Origin: Costus lasius
Lineage: Eukaryota; Streptophyta; Magnoliopsida; Zingiberales; Costaceae
NCBI GenBank assembly: GCA_027563935.2
Contig: CM050447.1
Coordinates: 82,011,461 to 82,075,460, forward strand
DNA: 64,000 bases
Direction: 5' to 3'
Shown: piece after piece, positions 31,692 to 42,204 of the stretch
Numbering within the stretch: position 1 is the stretch's first letter
Layout: the number at the start of each line of letters is the position of its first letter
Program-made: the position numbers and the translations under genes
The notes under the pieces: model-generated
Told to the model about the DNA's origin: nothing
The model's input: the letters and a program-made list of their open reading frames with translations, nothing else
Databases searched by the model: none

Positions 31692-33045
31692 CTCATTTTT
31701 CATGAAGAATTTAAAGATGTGAAGTTATGAAAAGATTCCTCATAGTGCTAGGAGGTCACAGGTCAAATTTGAGGTAAATCAGAGCTTTCTGCAGGGAACA
31801 CGGCCAAGCCTTGATCATCATCACAACCATGATAGCTTCTCAGCAGAACTCTGCAGCATCCACGATATGATCACGGCCAGGCTGTGATCATGATCACAGC
31901 CGTGATAGCTTCTCAGTACAACTCTATAGCATTCAACGAGACAGTCACGGCCAGGGTGTGATCATGTTCACAGCCATGAAGAGGTAAAAATCTATGCGAT
32001 GAGACAATCACGGCTAGGCCCTAATCATGATCACGGCCATGACAGCTTTCGCTAGATTCAACCTTTCGATGGTTTTTCGCCTTATTTGGATGATTCTGAA
32101 GTCAGAATTTGCTGAAATTTTAAGGGAACCTTCATAACTTCCTAAGGAAGAGATTGAGCCATAAAAAGAGGATTTTTGGGTGGTTATAGAGGTTGAACAT
32201 TTCATTGGTGACAACTAGGGTGAAAGTTGGGCGAAACTTGCGTTTGAGGGCTTGTTTGGATGGATTTCTTCGGGGCTATCAAGAGAAGACCGAAGATTTA
32301 TTGTCTCCTATCTAAGATCAGTAATTTCCCCACCTTTTGATTGTATTTTTCTAGAAATTTCACGTATTACACGATATATTTTGTAGCGTAAGCTCTATTT
32401 TGGGACTTGGGCGTAGCTCGTTGAACAAATTCATGTCTTGAATGCTTTCTATATCTAAGTGACATATAATTAAACTTGCTTATTCAATTTGGGTGTGCTT
32501 ATTGCGTATAATCATTTTGGCCAAACTTTCTAAATGTGTTAAGTGTTACGAGAAGAGCCGAGAGGTGAATTATAACACTTGATTTTCCCATTTTAAACTT
32601 GTGACTTGAACCACGGGAGTCATTTAAAATTACTCGAGGATTAACGATCTTTTATAGAGCCCATTGGGTCTACCCTAAGTCAATAAGCCACGAGAGTAGA
32701 AGATTGGCTTAGGTAGACACCAGATTACGCTTCGAGAGAAGGTAATATATACAAGTGGATTGATCGCCTTGAGCAGTTTAAGTTTTTGAACTTGGATTGT
32801 TTAACATTTTATATGTAGCTTTTCAACGTGGTGAAACTTGATGTCCTTATATTTCCTAAATTGTAATTTCCTATTAGTCATTGAATTTTCAATTTAGTTT
32901 TATTAATTTAGTTTAGTTTTCTTAATCCATTTTGAATTGCCAAGCTACCAATAAAACAATATGTCGGTACTTGACGCCTAGTCCTTGTGGGATCGATAAC
33001 TTTTACTACTTCGATAGAAACCGTGCACTTGTGATGACCCTATCA
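31692..33045 (+). repeat. Left LTR of the Athila derivative
   Basis: About 1.35 kb ending in CCTATCA just before the primer-binding site. It contains four imperfect units rich in GATCACGGCC and TGATCATGATCA at 31797-32043. Confidence 0.75.
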
Positions 33046-33051
33046 AGTTTT

Positions 33052-33069
33052 TGGCGCCGTTGCCGAGGA
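33052..33069 (+). promoter_or_regulatory. Athila-type primer-binding site
   Basis: TGGCGCCGTTGCCGAGGA, seven bases after the LTR end. This word is the usual Athila primer-binding site (typically TGGCGCCGTTGCCGGGGA). Confidence 0.85.
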
Positions 33070-33229
33070 TTAGGCTTAGCCAATATCAACTTAACTCGTA
33101 GAATTGATAGACTAGATATTTTTTTATTTCTGTTAGCTTTTAGTTTTAGATTCTTTTTCTATATTTTTTTCCTTTACCTTTCTTTGAGCTTTTGATATTC
33201 TCTGGTATTACTAATCCTGTTTACTACTT

Positions 33230-33806
33230 CAATGAACTTTAATTCAGCATCAATTAATTCAGTTTCTTATGAAGTTTGTGGAAATGTTGGACATGGTGCT
33301 ATTGACTGCTAGATTATGGCTTCTTTTTCTTCTTTTGATCTATCTTTAGACTAGGTTCATGTGGTAGATATTGCGAATAAGAGGAACCAGAATGATCCAT
33401 TTTCATGTACATACAACCCAGGATGGAGGAATCATCCCAATTTATCCTACCGAAATAATCAGAACCCAGCTTTCCTACCAAACTTTACTAGTTAGGCTTA
33501 GCAAGGAAATGTCAACAATCAGTTCCCTCATCTAAATTTCTAGCAACCACTAGGGTTTCAGCAACAATAGTTTAATCCACGATAGAAATCTAACCTGGAG
33601 CTACTGTTGGAAAATTTCGTCACCACCCAATCAAAGCACAATGAGAGTGTGGATAAATCCATCAGGCAGTTGAACTCAAATGTGGATGCCCTGATTTCCC
33701 ACTCAAAGATGCTTGAGAACCAGATTGCTCAACAAGTCAGTTTGTCCTCTAGATCATTAGGCTTTCTTCTCAACCTGAGGCAAATCCAAGGGAGCACTAC
33801 AATGCG
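33230..33806 (+). pseudogene. Athila gag C-terminal remnant
   Basis: One frame with many stops reads a decayed zinc knuckle (YEVCGNVGHGAIDC, first Cys lost), then TYNPGWRNHPNLSYRNNQN and LENFVTTQSKHNE, IRQLNSNVDALISHSKML, ENQIAQQ. These are typical Athila gag tail segments. The capsid domain upstream is missing. Confidence 0.75.
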
Positions 33807-33809
33807 ATT

Positions 33810-34886
33810 ATGACATGCAGTGGCACTCAGTTGGAAGATCCCAAGATGGTAGCTAGAGATGCTATTGTTGAAGAGTCTGAAAATGAAAGTAAAGAAGCTC
33901 AGTATTCAGAGGAGATACCTATGGAGCTAGGGGTTGAGCAAGAACCAGTCTATATTCTTTCACCACCTTACAAGCCACCTATCCCCTTTCCCCAGAGGTT
34001 GGCTAAGGTGCTGACGGGACAATACAACTTATTCATTCAGCACTCGTTGCCTATAAAGCTTAAAGATCCTAGTAGTTTTTTAGTCTCTTGTAAAATTAGC
34101 AATTTTTCATTCGAGAGAGCACTTTGTGACTTGGGTGCTAGTGTTAGTTTCATGCCTCTCTCCCTTTTCAACAATCTGGACTTGGGAGGCCTGAAACCAA
34201 CAACCATAGCCCTTCAGTTCGCGAATGGCTCTATACATCACCTAGCGGGAATAGTAGAGGATGTGCCGATTGAAGTCGGGGGACTTTTTATTCCTGTGGA
34301 CTTTGTAGTCTTGGATATGACAGAGAATTCCAAACTACTGCTTATATTGGGTCACCCTTTCCTTGCTACCACTGGAGTAGTTATTGATGTTAAGAATGGA
34401 AAACTGTCCTTGAACATTGGTGAGACCATTTTAAAATTTGCTCTTTCAGTTGATATATATGAATTGTCTTTTTCAAGTTCATGCTGTAGTGTTGAGGTGG
34501 TAGTAGAGCTTGCTGATTTTTCAAGGGCCAGGTACGATCCTCTTGCGACCTGTCGTTTATACAATCTGGATGATTGTGCCAAACAGATGAGGGAGGAGGT
34601 GATTACTTTTATGGACTTGTTCGATGCAAACCCCAAAATTGATGCCAAGAAGGTGCTCGAAGACATGCTTGAAGACAAGGCACCACAAGGCGCTGGAAAG
34701 AAAGACTTTGAGTTTAAATCTCTTCCTATTCCACGCTATTTGAGGACAATTAATATTATACACCTATTATATTTGATGTTGATCTCTATAGGTGTCATTT
34801 TTATGCGACGAAAAAGGGGTGACTACTTGCCATTTCTTATGCCTTTGATCCACCACAAGTATCACGATAGGCATTGGTCAAGCTAA
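33810..34886 (+). CDS. Athila retropepsin ORF, 358 aa
   Basis: Open throughout. Residues 50-70 (SPPYKPPIPFPQRL) are the usual pre-protease linker. The protease is at about 85-210, with CDLGASVSFMPLSLF (active Asp107 in the D-L-G-A-S form normal for Athila) and LLLILGHPFLATTGVVIDVK (flap and ILG). Residues after 215 resemble the start of the pol spacer and end abruptly at the conserved block. No RT follows. It lies in a different frame from the gag tail, overlapping it by ATGA. In an otherwise decayed element the 358-codon open frame is notable, but it may be chance or relaxed decay. Confidence 0.8.
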   Translation: MTCSGTQLEDPKMVARDAIVEESENESKEAQYSEEIPMELGVEQEPVYILSPPYKPPIPFPQRLAKVLTGQYNLFIQHSLPIKLKDPSSFLVSCKISNFSFERALCDLGASVSFMPLSLFNNLDLGGLKPTTIALQFANGSIHHLAGIVEDVPIEVGGLFIPVDFVVLDMTENSKLLLILGHPFLATTGVVIDVKNGKLSLNIGETILKFALSVDIYELSFSSSCCSVEVVVELADFSRARYDPLATCRLYNLDDCAKQMREEVITFMDLFDANPKIDAKKVLEDMLEDKAPQGAGKKDFEFKSLPIPRYLRTINIIHLLYLMLISIGVIFMRRKRGDYLPFLMPLIHHKYHDRHWSS

Positions 34887-34923
34887 TGACCTTAAACGAG
34901 CGCTTCTCGGGAGGTAACCCAAG
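34876..34923 (+). promoter_or_regulatory. Athila post-pol conserved block, copy 1
   Basis: Block ggtcaagctaatgacc...cgcttctcgggaggtaacccaag. Hairpin 34906-34923: stem CTCGGG/CCCAAG with loop AGGTAA (one C-A mismatch). In one frame it reads QANDLKRALLGR-stop, possibly the normal C-terminus of pol. Confidence 0.65.
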
Positions 34924-37136
34924 CTTTTTTTTCTTTATGTTGTTTGTGTGTGAACATTATTATTATTATTATTATTATTTAGTGGCATAGCAAGTTTTCA
35001 TGCATTTTATTCTTTGAATAGCATCAAGTTAACTGTGGCTATCTTTGGTATTTTTTAGGGAAATTTTTTCCAATCGCCGAAGAGATCACGGGCAAGCCAT
35101 GATCACCATCATGGCCATGATCACCTTGCAGATGGCTTTGTGCAGCTTGCTAAAGCAATCACGGGTGGAGGTGTGTTCACCATCACGTCCGTATTCTTCA
35201 TTGACTAATTTTTGACGGGATAGTCACGGTCGACCCATGCGTATCTTCACGGTCATGCTTCTGTTCATCCTTTTCGCATATCAATGCAGCGGGTGGCAGA
35301 ATTCCAGGTTCCCGCCCGTGTTTCCACTGCTGCTGCCTCTCTACCGCATCTCCAGGTTTCAGAACTCCTCTAGATCTTCCCTCCTTTGGCAATTCTCCTC
35401 CAAGAAACTTTTGGCGCCTCTCATTTCGAGCTTGGATCTCAGATTATTGGGTTTTTAACTCCAATTTAGGCTTTCCAGCAGTGCTCTATGCTTGTGCTAT
35501 TTTTGCCGCCGCCTCTTCTACAAGTGTCCGGATTTTACTTCCCCCACCAAATTCCTTCAGAGATTCTTTCGGTCGCTCTTTTAGGTGCTGATCTGCGTTT
35601 TTCAGTGGTCTCTTTCACGGAAACCTAGTTTTTCTGGTGACTATTACTGTGCCCCTTTTTCCATGCATCCCGCTCTTCCAGAGTTGCCTTCAGTATGCGG
35701 CCTTCTAGTTATCTCTCCCTACATTGTCGAAGCTTAACCCTCGGCATTGATGATTTTTGGTGGTTCTTGTGATGGCTACTAATTTTACTTTTAGTAACTT
35801 TCTTGATTCTCTTCAAGCCTTGCTTCTATTTTACTGCTGCATAGGAGACTATGCAGTTCTTTGCTGTGGGTAGGAGGGTATCCCTCCTTGCTTGATTATG
35901 GATTGCATTATGTTAATCTGCTTTTGGTTTGGATTGAGTTATGTTGAATATTGATGATATATTATTGCTTGTGATATTGTGATAGTGCAAAACTATAAGT
36001 CTGTAATGGTTTTTTTAGTGATTCTCACTTTGTTTTTGATTCTTATGCTATTTAGAGCAATGATGTAGAAAGTCTAGTTTGTTTTTTTGTGTTAAAGTAG
36101 TTCTTATTATGGCTACTTTTATGCATTCAATCCGAGTTTTCAGATTATTATTGAGTATGATTCTACTGTAACATGAATGATGTTCATTGGGTTAAACCTT
36201 ATTTTCTGACTTAATTATTGGCACGAAGCTATGTTGTTGATTAGTCATGATTATATTATTCCTTGTTTCAGCCCTTTCATCTAGTTGTATACATTTGCTT
36301 AATGAAGAAAAACAAAAAAAACCAAAAAGAAAACAAAAGAGTTTGAAAAAAAAGGGGCGGTGGTACCTAAGTGATGATGAACCCAAATATTTATCGAACT
36401 TAGCACTATCGATAAAAAAAAAAAGAATAAAAGGGTCATGTGAAAAGAAGGGGTTTGGTAAAGGTGAATAACTCTGCTTTCTTCTAACTTAGTGTAAAGA
36501 AATGAGTTTTGTGCGTATTATGTGGTGTTCACACTCTGAATTTGTTTTCTAATCAAGTACTGGGGGTGCATTCATTATAAATGTTTATCCTTCGCATAAC
36601 CAAGTTAAAGGTAAATTCAGAAAGTTAAATTCAGGGAAGTAGCTTGAGCCAACCGATTATAATTCATGATTCCATTATTGCAATTTGAAAAGCTCTTTTG
36701 GTGCAACTTGGTTAGATTGGCTGACTACATAAGGAATTGATGTTTATGTATGGTCTCAATATAGTGATAGTGTTTAATTCTTTTTCAGATTTGAGGTTTA
36801 ACTTTGAGAATTATTTTTGTTATCAGTTTTGATTGTATCTCAATTTTATTCTTAAACACTGGATTGAGTATAATGGTTTTCATGTTAGACAATACTTTGA
36901 CATTATAACATTCTTCTTTCAGTATCATTAATTTTCTAATTGGTTTAATTGCTTGAGAATAAACAAGATTTTAAGTCTGTGATATTTTGATGAGCCTTAC
37001 TTTTATTGGATTTAAAGTCTTATTCTTACATGTTTTTCAGGCTTAAGTCTTGTTTTTTAGCTTATTTTGGATTAGCTTTCTTTACAGTAAGGAATCCTTA
37101 CTATTTTCGTTTGTTTGTGAAATATAGGGTATTTTC
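34924..37136 (+). other. 3' non-coding region of the Athila derivative
   Basis: An (ATT)n run at 34958-34980, further GATCACGG/CCATGATCAC words at 35080-35260, and an A-rich stretch at 36295-36350, all usual for the long Athila 3' region. No gene. Confidence 0.6.
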
Positions 37137-37940
37137 CTCATTTTTCATGAAGAATTTAAAGATTTGAAGTCATAAGAAGATTCCTCACAGTGCTAGGAGG
37201 TCACAGATCAAATTTGAGATAAATCAAAGCTTTTTGCAGAGAACACAACCAGGCCCTGATTATCATCATAGCCATGACAGCTTCTCGGTAGAATTCTGTA
37301 GCATCGATGAGATGATCATGGCTAGGGTGTGATCATGATCACGGCCGTGACAGCTTCTCGGTAGAACTCTGTAGCATTCAACGAGATAGTCACTGCAAGT
37401 GTGTGATCATGCTCACGGCTATGAAGAGGTAAAAATTTGTGCGACGAGACAATCATGGCGAGGCCCTAATCATGATCACGGTCCTGATAGCTTCCGCCAG
37501 ATTCGACTTTTCGACGGTTTTTCGCTTGATTTGAATGATTCTGAAATCGAAATTTATTAAAATTTTTAGGGAAACCTTCCTAACTTCCTAAGGAAGAGAT
37601 TGAGCCATAAAAAGAGGATTTTTAGGTGGTTATAGAGATAACTAGGGCAAAAGTTGGGCGAAACTTGCGTTCGAGGGCTTGTTAGGATGGATTTCTTCAG
37701 GGCTATCGAGAGAAGACCAAAGATTTATTATCTCCTATCTAAGATCAGTAATTTCCCCACCTTGTGATTGTATCTTTCTAGAGTTTTCACGTATTACACA
37801 ATGTATTTTGTAGCGTAAGCTCTATTTTGGGACTTGGGCGTAGACCGTTGAACAAATTCATGTCTTGAATGTGTTCTAAATCTAAGTGAAATATAATCAA
37901 ACTTGCTTGTTCAATTTGGGTGTGCTTATTGTGTATTAAT
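37137..37940 (+). repeat. Right LTR of the Athila derivative, truncated
   Basis: Matches the first 0.8 kb of the left LTR; the remaining 0.5 kb is missing. It passes directly into a second Athila fragment. Confidence 0.7.
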
Positions 37941-37974
37941 CCCTTTTCTCTAGAAAAATTCATTAGAAATTTGC

Positions 37975-38433
37975 ATGATAGATGATGAAGGAGATGATTT
38001 TAAGGATAATGATGATGAGGTGATTGAAATATTATTTGATTCAAATCTAACCACACATACCCAAAAGATGATAACACATGAGATTCTTGATCACATTGAC
38101 ATTGAAGTAAATGAAAAACCCAAAATAAAATTTGAAAACTTCTTGATCAATCCAAGGTATGAATTTTTTGATCTTAATTCTAATCTTCTTCCAATTGCTG
38201 ATATAAATTTAAAGGAAGAACACATGATATTACTCTTGGATAAATGCAGAAAAATTATTGGGTATTCTTTGCATAACTTTAATTTTTATTTTTGTATGCA
38301 TGTAATGACCACTTCAACATTGATCTACCTATTTCACTGGACATATACTTTGGTAGGCACACTCTTGAGACGGAGGAAAAGCAAAACATTATATGCTCTC
38401 TACTATGCCACTGATTTACTAACTCCGCCATGA
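37975..38433 (+). pseudogene. Athila pol pre-RT fragment
   Basis: 152 codons. The segment LINPRYEFFDLNSNLLPIAD, then LDKCRKIIGYSLHNF, resembles the Athila pre-RT region (L.YEFL...PVI...LL..L...R.AIGY). The C-terminal part is unrelated and the frame ends at the post-pol block, so RT to integrase were deleted. Family assignment is by pattern only. Confidence 0.5.
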
Positions 38434-38444
38434 CATGAAGCTAT

Positions 38445-38492
38445 GGTCAAGCTAATGACCTTAAACAAGTGCTTTTTGGGAGGCAACCCAAA
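38445..38492 (+). promoter_or_regulatory. Athila post-pol conserved block, copy 2
   Basis: Hairpin 38475-38492: stem TTTGGG/CCCAAA, loop AGGCAA. Relative to copy 3, the outer C-G pair is replaced by T-A on both sides, so pairing is kept. Confidence 0.65.
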
Positions 38493-41400
38493 TTACTGAC
38501 TTTTGTGATTCTTAGTTTTAGTTTTCAATTTTTTTTTTATTTTTAGGAATTTTTGTAGCATGATTTGTTAAATTTTTATTGATGGAAAATCTTTTAAAAA
38601 ATTGTTTTATATGTAGGAATTTATTGAAAATTTTTTACTTGAAGAATAGGTATCAAACGAGACATTCATGTGTGTGGCCGTGAGTCATTCACGGGCCATG
38701 AATGCTACGTCTAAAGGAAATGCGAGAAGGCCAAAGTTCACATAAACTTTCACGGTCATAGTTGTGAGTCACTCAAGAGCAGTGATTTTTATTTGTGTAA
38801 AGGACTGAAGTCACAGAAACATTCATGGCCGCAACCGTGAATAACTAACGGGGCATGAATGCTACGTCTTTGAAATTACCAAGCGAAACTAGAGTTCACA
38901 CCCATGCTCGTAAACTTCGATTTCTCATTGATTCCTTGCACCTCAGGTGACAAATCATCTCCTCCGACCTTCCTCCACCTCCGGCGAGTGTTTTCCAATG
39001 ATCTTTCAGTCGATTTTGGTTGGATTTCATCGGGAAGCACCGGACGCCCTCAAGAACACAAGACTCATTGCCGATGATCGATTCCAGCCAAAATCCACCT
39101 AAATCTGTGAGAAAACTCTACCTGATTGTAGTCTTTGGTTTCTTTATCAAGATTTGTAGGCATTTGCAACTGATTTTATCTAGATTGGTTTACATTGAGT
39201 GGATTTTCTCCCAAGTTCTTGGACGCACATTTGTTGTGTTCTTCTTGCCAATTGTTGTGTGGGTTCTTTTGTGGATTTTGGCAATTTCTAATTTCTGTGG
39301 AATTTACTATGATTTCTACACCGAGAGGTAGACCGTATGAGGCAGTTAGAAAAATTAGAAGACAAGGACCCTATCCTCCATGGTATCCGAGCTACTACGC
39401 CAGAGCTTCTAGATGATATACCTTCACCACAGCCAGCTGAGGCTTTTGTTGATTTGCCATCAGATATTCTACTGGACTTACACGTTGATATACCAAATGG
39501 CTCTGAGGACACCAAAATTGATTGATAATCTCTTTGAGTATTTTATTGTTTTATTCTTTTTTATATACATCGAGGGTGATGAATACTTTTCTTTGTGGGA
39601 TGATGCTGTTTAGTTTTCATTGATAATTATGGATTGAATAATAAGTATATGCAACAATTTAAGTCTAGGGTGTCTTCATGTATTTTGATTGTATTCAAGC
39701 TTTATAGATATGTATCCTGAATGTTTATGATTTTTAAGGATACATGAGTGTGTTTTATCTTTGATTTTGTAATTAGAAAGCATTTAGAGTAATTGATTTG
39801 ATGACTTAGGAATTTTTGAAATTTTATGTTGACTTAAATTGTTGAGCAAATTCAATTCTAGTATGGATAAAATACACGTATGAAAAGTTGTGCATCCTTG
39901 AGATACAAGCTAAGTAAAATTTACTCAAGCTTAATTTATCTATTTTTGCATGATGGAGAACTTTTCATAAATAGAAAATTGGTGATATCAATATAAAGAG
40001 GCTTGCTCCAACTCCTCTAGTTGAAAGATCTGAAGTCATGAGTTATGTTATACTACAAGTTGGTACATTTTAAATCTGTTTTGGTTAAGTAATAGAGGGA
40101 AAATCTTATAAGTAAATATTTATCCCTCATGCAAAAATATCGATAACAATTTAAGTACCATGCCCTTGACGGGCTCTCTCTAGAAATAAAAAAAGGGAAA
40201 TGAAAATAAAAAAAGTGAACAAAAACGAAGAAAAAGAGAGAGCTGTAGGTCAAGTAGGCAACTCCGCTAATGGGAAAGGGCATATAACCATTTAAAGACC
40301 AAATTGTCTCAAAAGTTTCTTTACCTTAAATATCACCAAGATTCTAGAAATGAAAATTTCATTTGTCAGGTAAGGTGGATTTATTAAAGTGAAAGTATTA
40401 GATGCTTAGTAAGTAAAGATTGGTTAAGACGACATGAATCATGACTTTTATCCATCTTGGATTGTAAAGTTTTGAGAATTTATTTCTATTATGTTATTTC
40501 TTAAATTTCTTAAGTTCTGAAAGATTGATTGCTTAACCTGTGGACTAAAGACATGATTAGGAAAGAATAAGCGAGTGCTCATTATCTTTACATTCTCCTT
40601 ACATATAATAATATTGCTTGAGGATAAGAAAAAATTAACTCTAGGGTATTCTAATGAGTTGCATTTACACCATATTTTTGTCTATAGTTTACATGATATT
40701 TTGGGCTTAATTGAATGATTTTATACAATTTTTAGTGTTTTTTATCTTCTTTTGTATAAAATCATCACTTTTCGTGGTTTTTTATGAAAATATAGTTAAG
40801 ATTCCATAAAAATGATGGATTTCAAGAGTTTTGAGGCCATAGCACAGTTCCCAAGGAAAATACAAAGTCATACGTCAAATTTGGAGTAAAACGGAGGCTT
40901 GACACAATATTCACGGTTGCACCCGTGGGTCCTCCATGGGCTTTGAATATCACTAAAAAATGATGGATTTTATGAGTTTTGATGCCATAGGGTAATTCGT
41001 GATGAAAACACAAGGCCGTACGTCAAATTTGGAGCAAAATGGTGGTCAAATGTAACTTTCAGGGCCGTGGCCATGAGTGTATTCACAGCCCATGAGTTTT
41101 TTACTCAATTCGACCTAGAATCGAGTCGAAACTTAACCAAACTTTGTAAAGGCCTTCCTAGATGGGTTCTACATTGATTAAACTATAAAAAGAAGGATTT
41201 TGAAAGGGTTTAAGGGGGCTTCTATAGACGAACACGAATAGAGACTACGACTAGGGCGAAAATCAATTTCTGTGTAGAATTCCGGTGAGAGATCACGCAA
41301 AGGAGGGGATTTGACACTTCATCTTCATCACTAGATCCAGGGGAAGAGTTTCAATTACTTTCCTAGTGTCTTTTTTCATTATTTTTGAGAGATTATGTAG

Positions 41401-41689
41401 AGTTCATCAATATACATACTGTTTTCTATAAACATGAACGCTTAAACTATTTTTCAGGATTAGGGGTGTAACCCGTTGATGTTTTACGGATCAAACTTAT
41501 TATTTAAATCTTTGACATGAATTTTATAGAGTTGATTTGATTAGAATTGTGTTTATTCCGTAATTTACTCTAATCAAGTAATTCGTGATTACTTTCCTAG
41601 TGTACGTTAGTTGAGGATGTCTTCCATTGTACGTTACTCTAATCAACCAATTTGCTGAGGATGTCTTCCATTGTACGTTAGTTGAAGCA

Positions 41690-41818
41690 GTCCATTTCCA
41701 ATTATTGAGCTAGCTTTAGAAGTGAGCTTGCTAGCTTATTTGCGAACTTCCAGGTCTTTAACTAGGGTACTTGTATACTCCATTTGTACCTTCTTAGTCC
41801 GAGGTCCCTGCCTCCATC
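41690..41818 (-). repeat. Fragment of an LTR related to the lone-protease element
   Basis: Similar to 28470-28605: gagctagcttta...cttgctagcttattt, then cttgtaccttctt and ending cctgcctccatca, the same CATCA terminus. About 80% similar. Solo fragment. Confidence 0.65.
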
Positions 41819-41865
41819 ACTTAGTTAAGCCTTTTGGCTCAACACATTGAATGTCTACTTTAGGA

Positions 41866-42204
41866 GGGTTGAGCCTAACCCTCATCAAAGAGCTACTTTA
41901 GATTAGAGATAATCTCAGAGGCACACTCCGATTTATATTGCCCTTGATATTTAGGCGACAAATTGGTTACCATCAAATTAGCAACCTCTAAAGTATCAGC
42001 CTGATGCTTATCATAAGGATCCTTCTAAGCCGCTGAGGCTGAGCATGGAAGTGGCTCAGGAATAGGTTGCCCAAAGACATAAAGCTTCCTCTCGAGCCTG
42101 AGGACGATCCTCAAGTTCATATACCAATCCAGTAAGTTGGATCCAACCAACTTGTCCTTTTCCAGGATAGATCGCAGTGACTATCTGCTATTGTTCATTG
42201 CCAT
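41866..42204 (-). pseudogene. Copia gag remnant
   Basis: Reads MAMNNSR, stop, SLRSILEKDKLVGSNLLDWY, MNLRIVLRLERKLYVF, PIPEPLP, then KHQADTLEVANLMVTNLSP. This is the N-terminal gag of Angela-type copia elements (ILEKDKL.G.NF.DW.RNLRIVL). At least three in-frame stops. Confidence 0.8.

Larger units (their letters stand above)
31692..37940 (+). mobile_element. Athila-lineage Ty3 element lacking RT, RNase H and integrase
   Basis: Left LTR 31692-33045, PBS 33052-33069, gag tail, protease ORF, conserved post-pol block, long 3' region, and partial right LTR 37137-37940. The LTR parts align from ctcatttttcatgaagaat to gtgtgcttattg with many substitutions, so it is old. The protease ORF is followed immediately by the block that normally ends pol, so everything between was deleted. 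Target duplication not visible because the right LTR is truncated. Confidence 0.8.
37941..41640 (+). mobile_element. Second Athila-derived fragment
   Basis: Order: pre-RT frame, post-pol block (38445-38492), CACGGCC/GGCCGTGA-rich leader (38670-38920), 3' region with an A-rich purine stretch (40188-40245), and an LTR-like start at about 40800 with a 148-bp duplication (from gatggatttcaagagtttt and gatggattttatgagtttt). No complete LTR pair or primer-binding site. Frames at 39020-39600 match nothing. Confidence 0.6.

Noticed and set aside
31401..31730. 109-codon plus frame and 102-codon minus frame
   Set aside because: The plus frame runs into the Athila LTR start and both overlap in one GC-rich patch. 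No motif on either strand.
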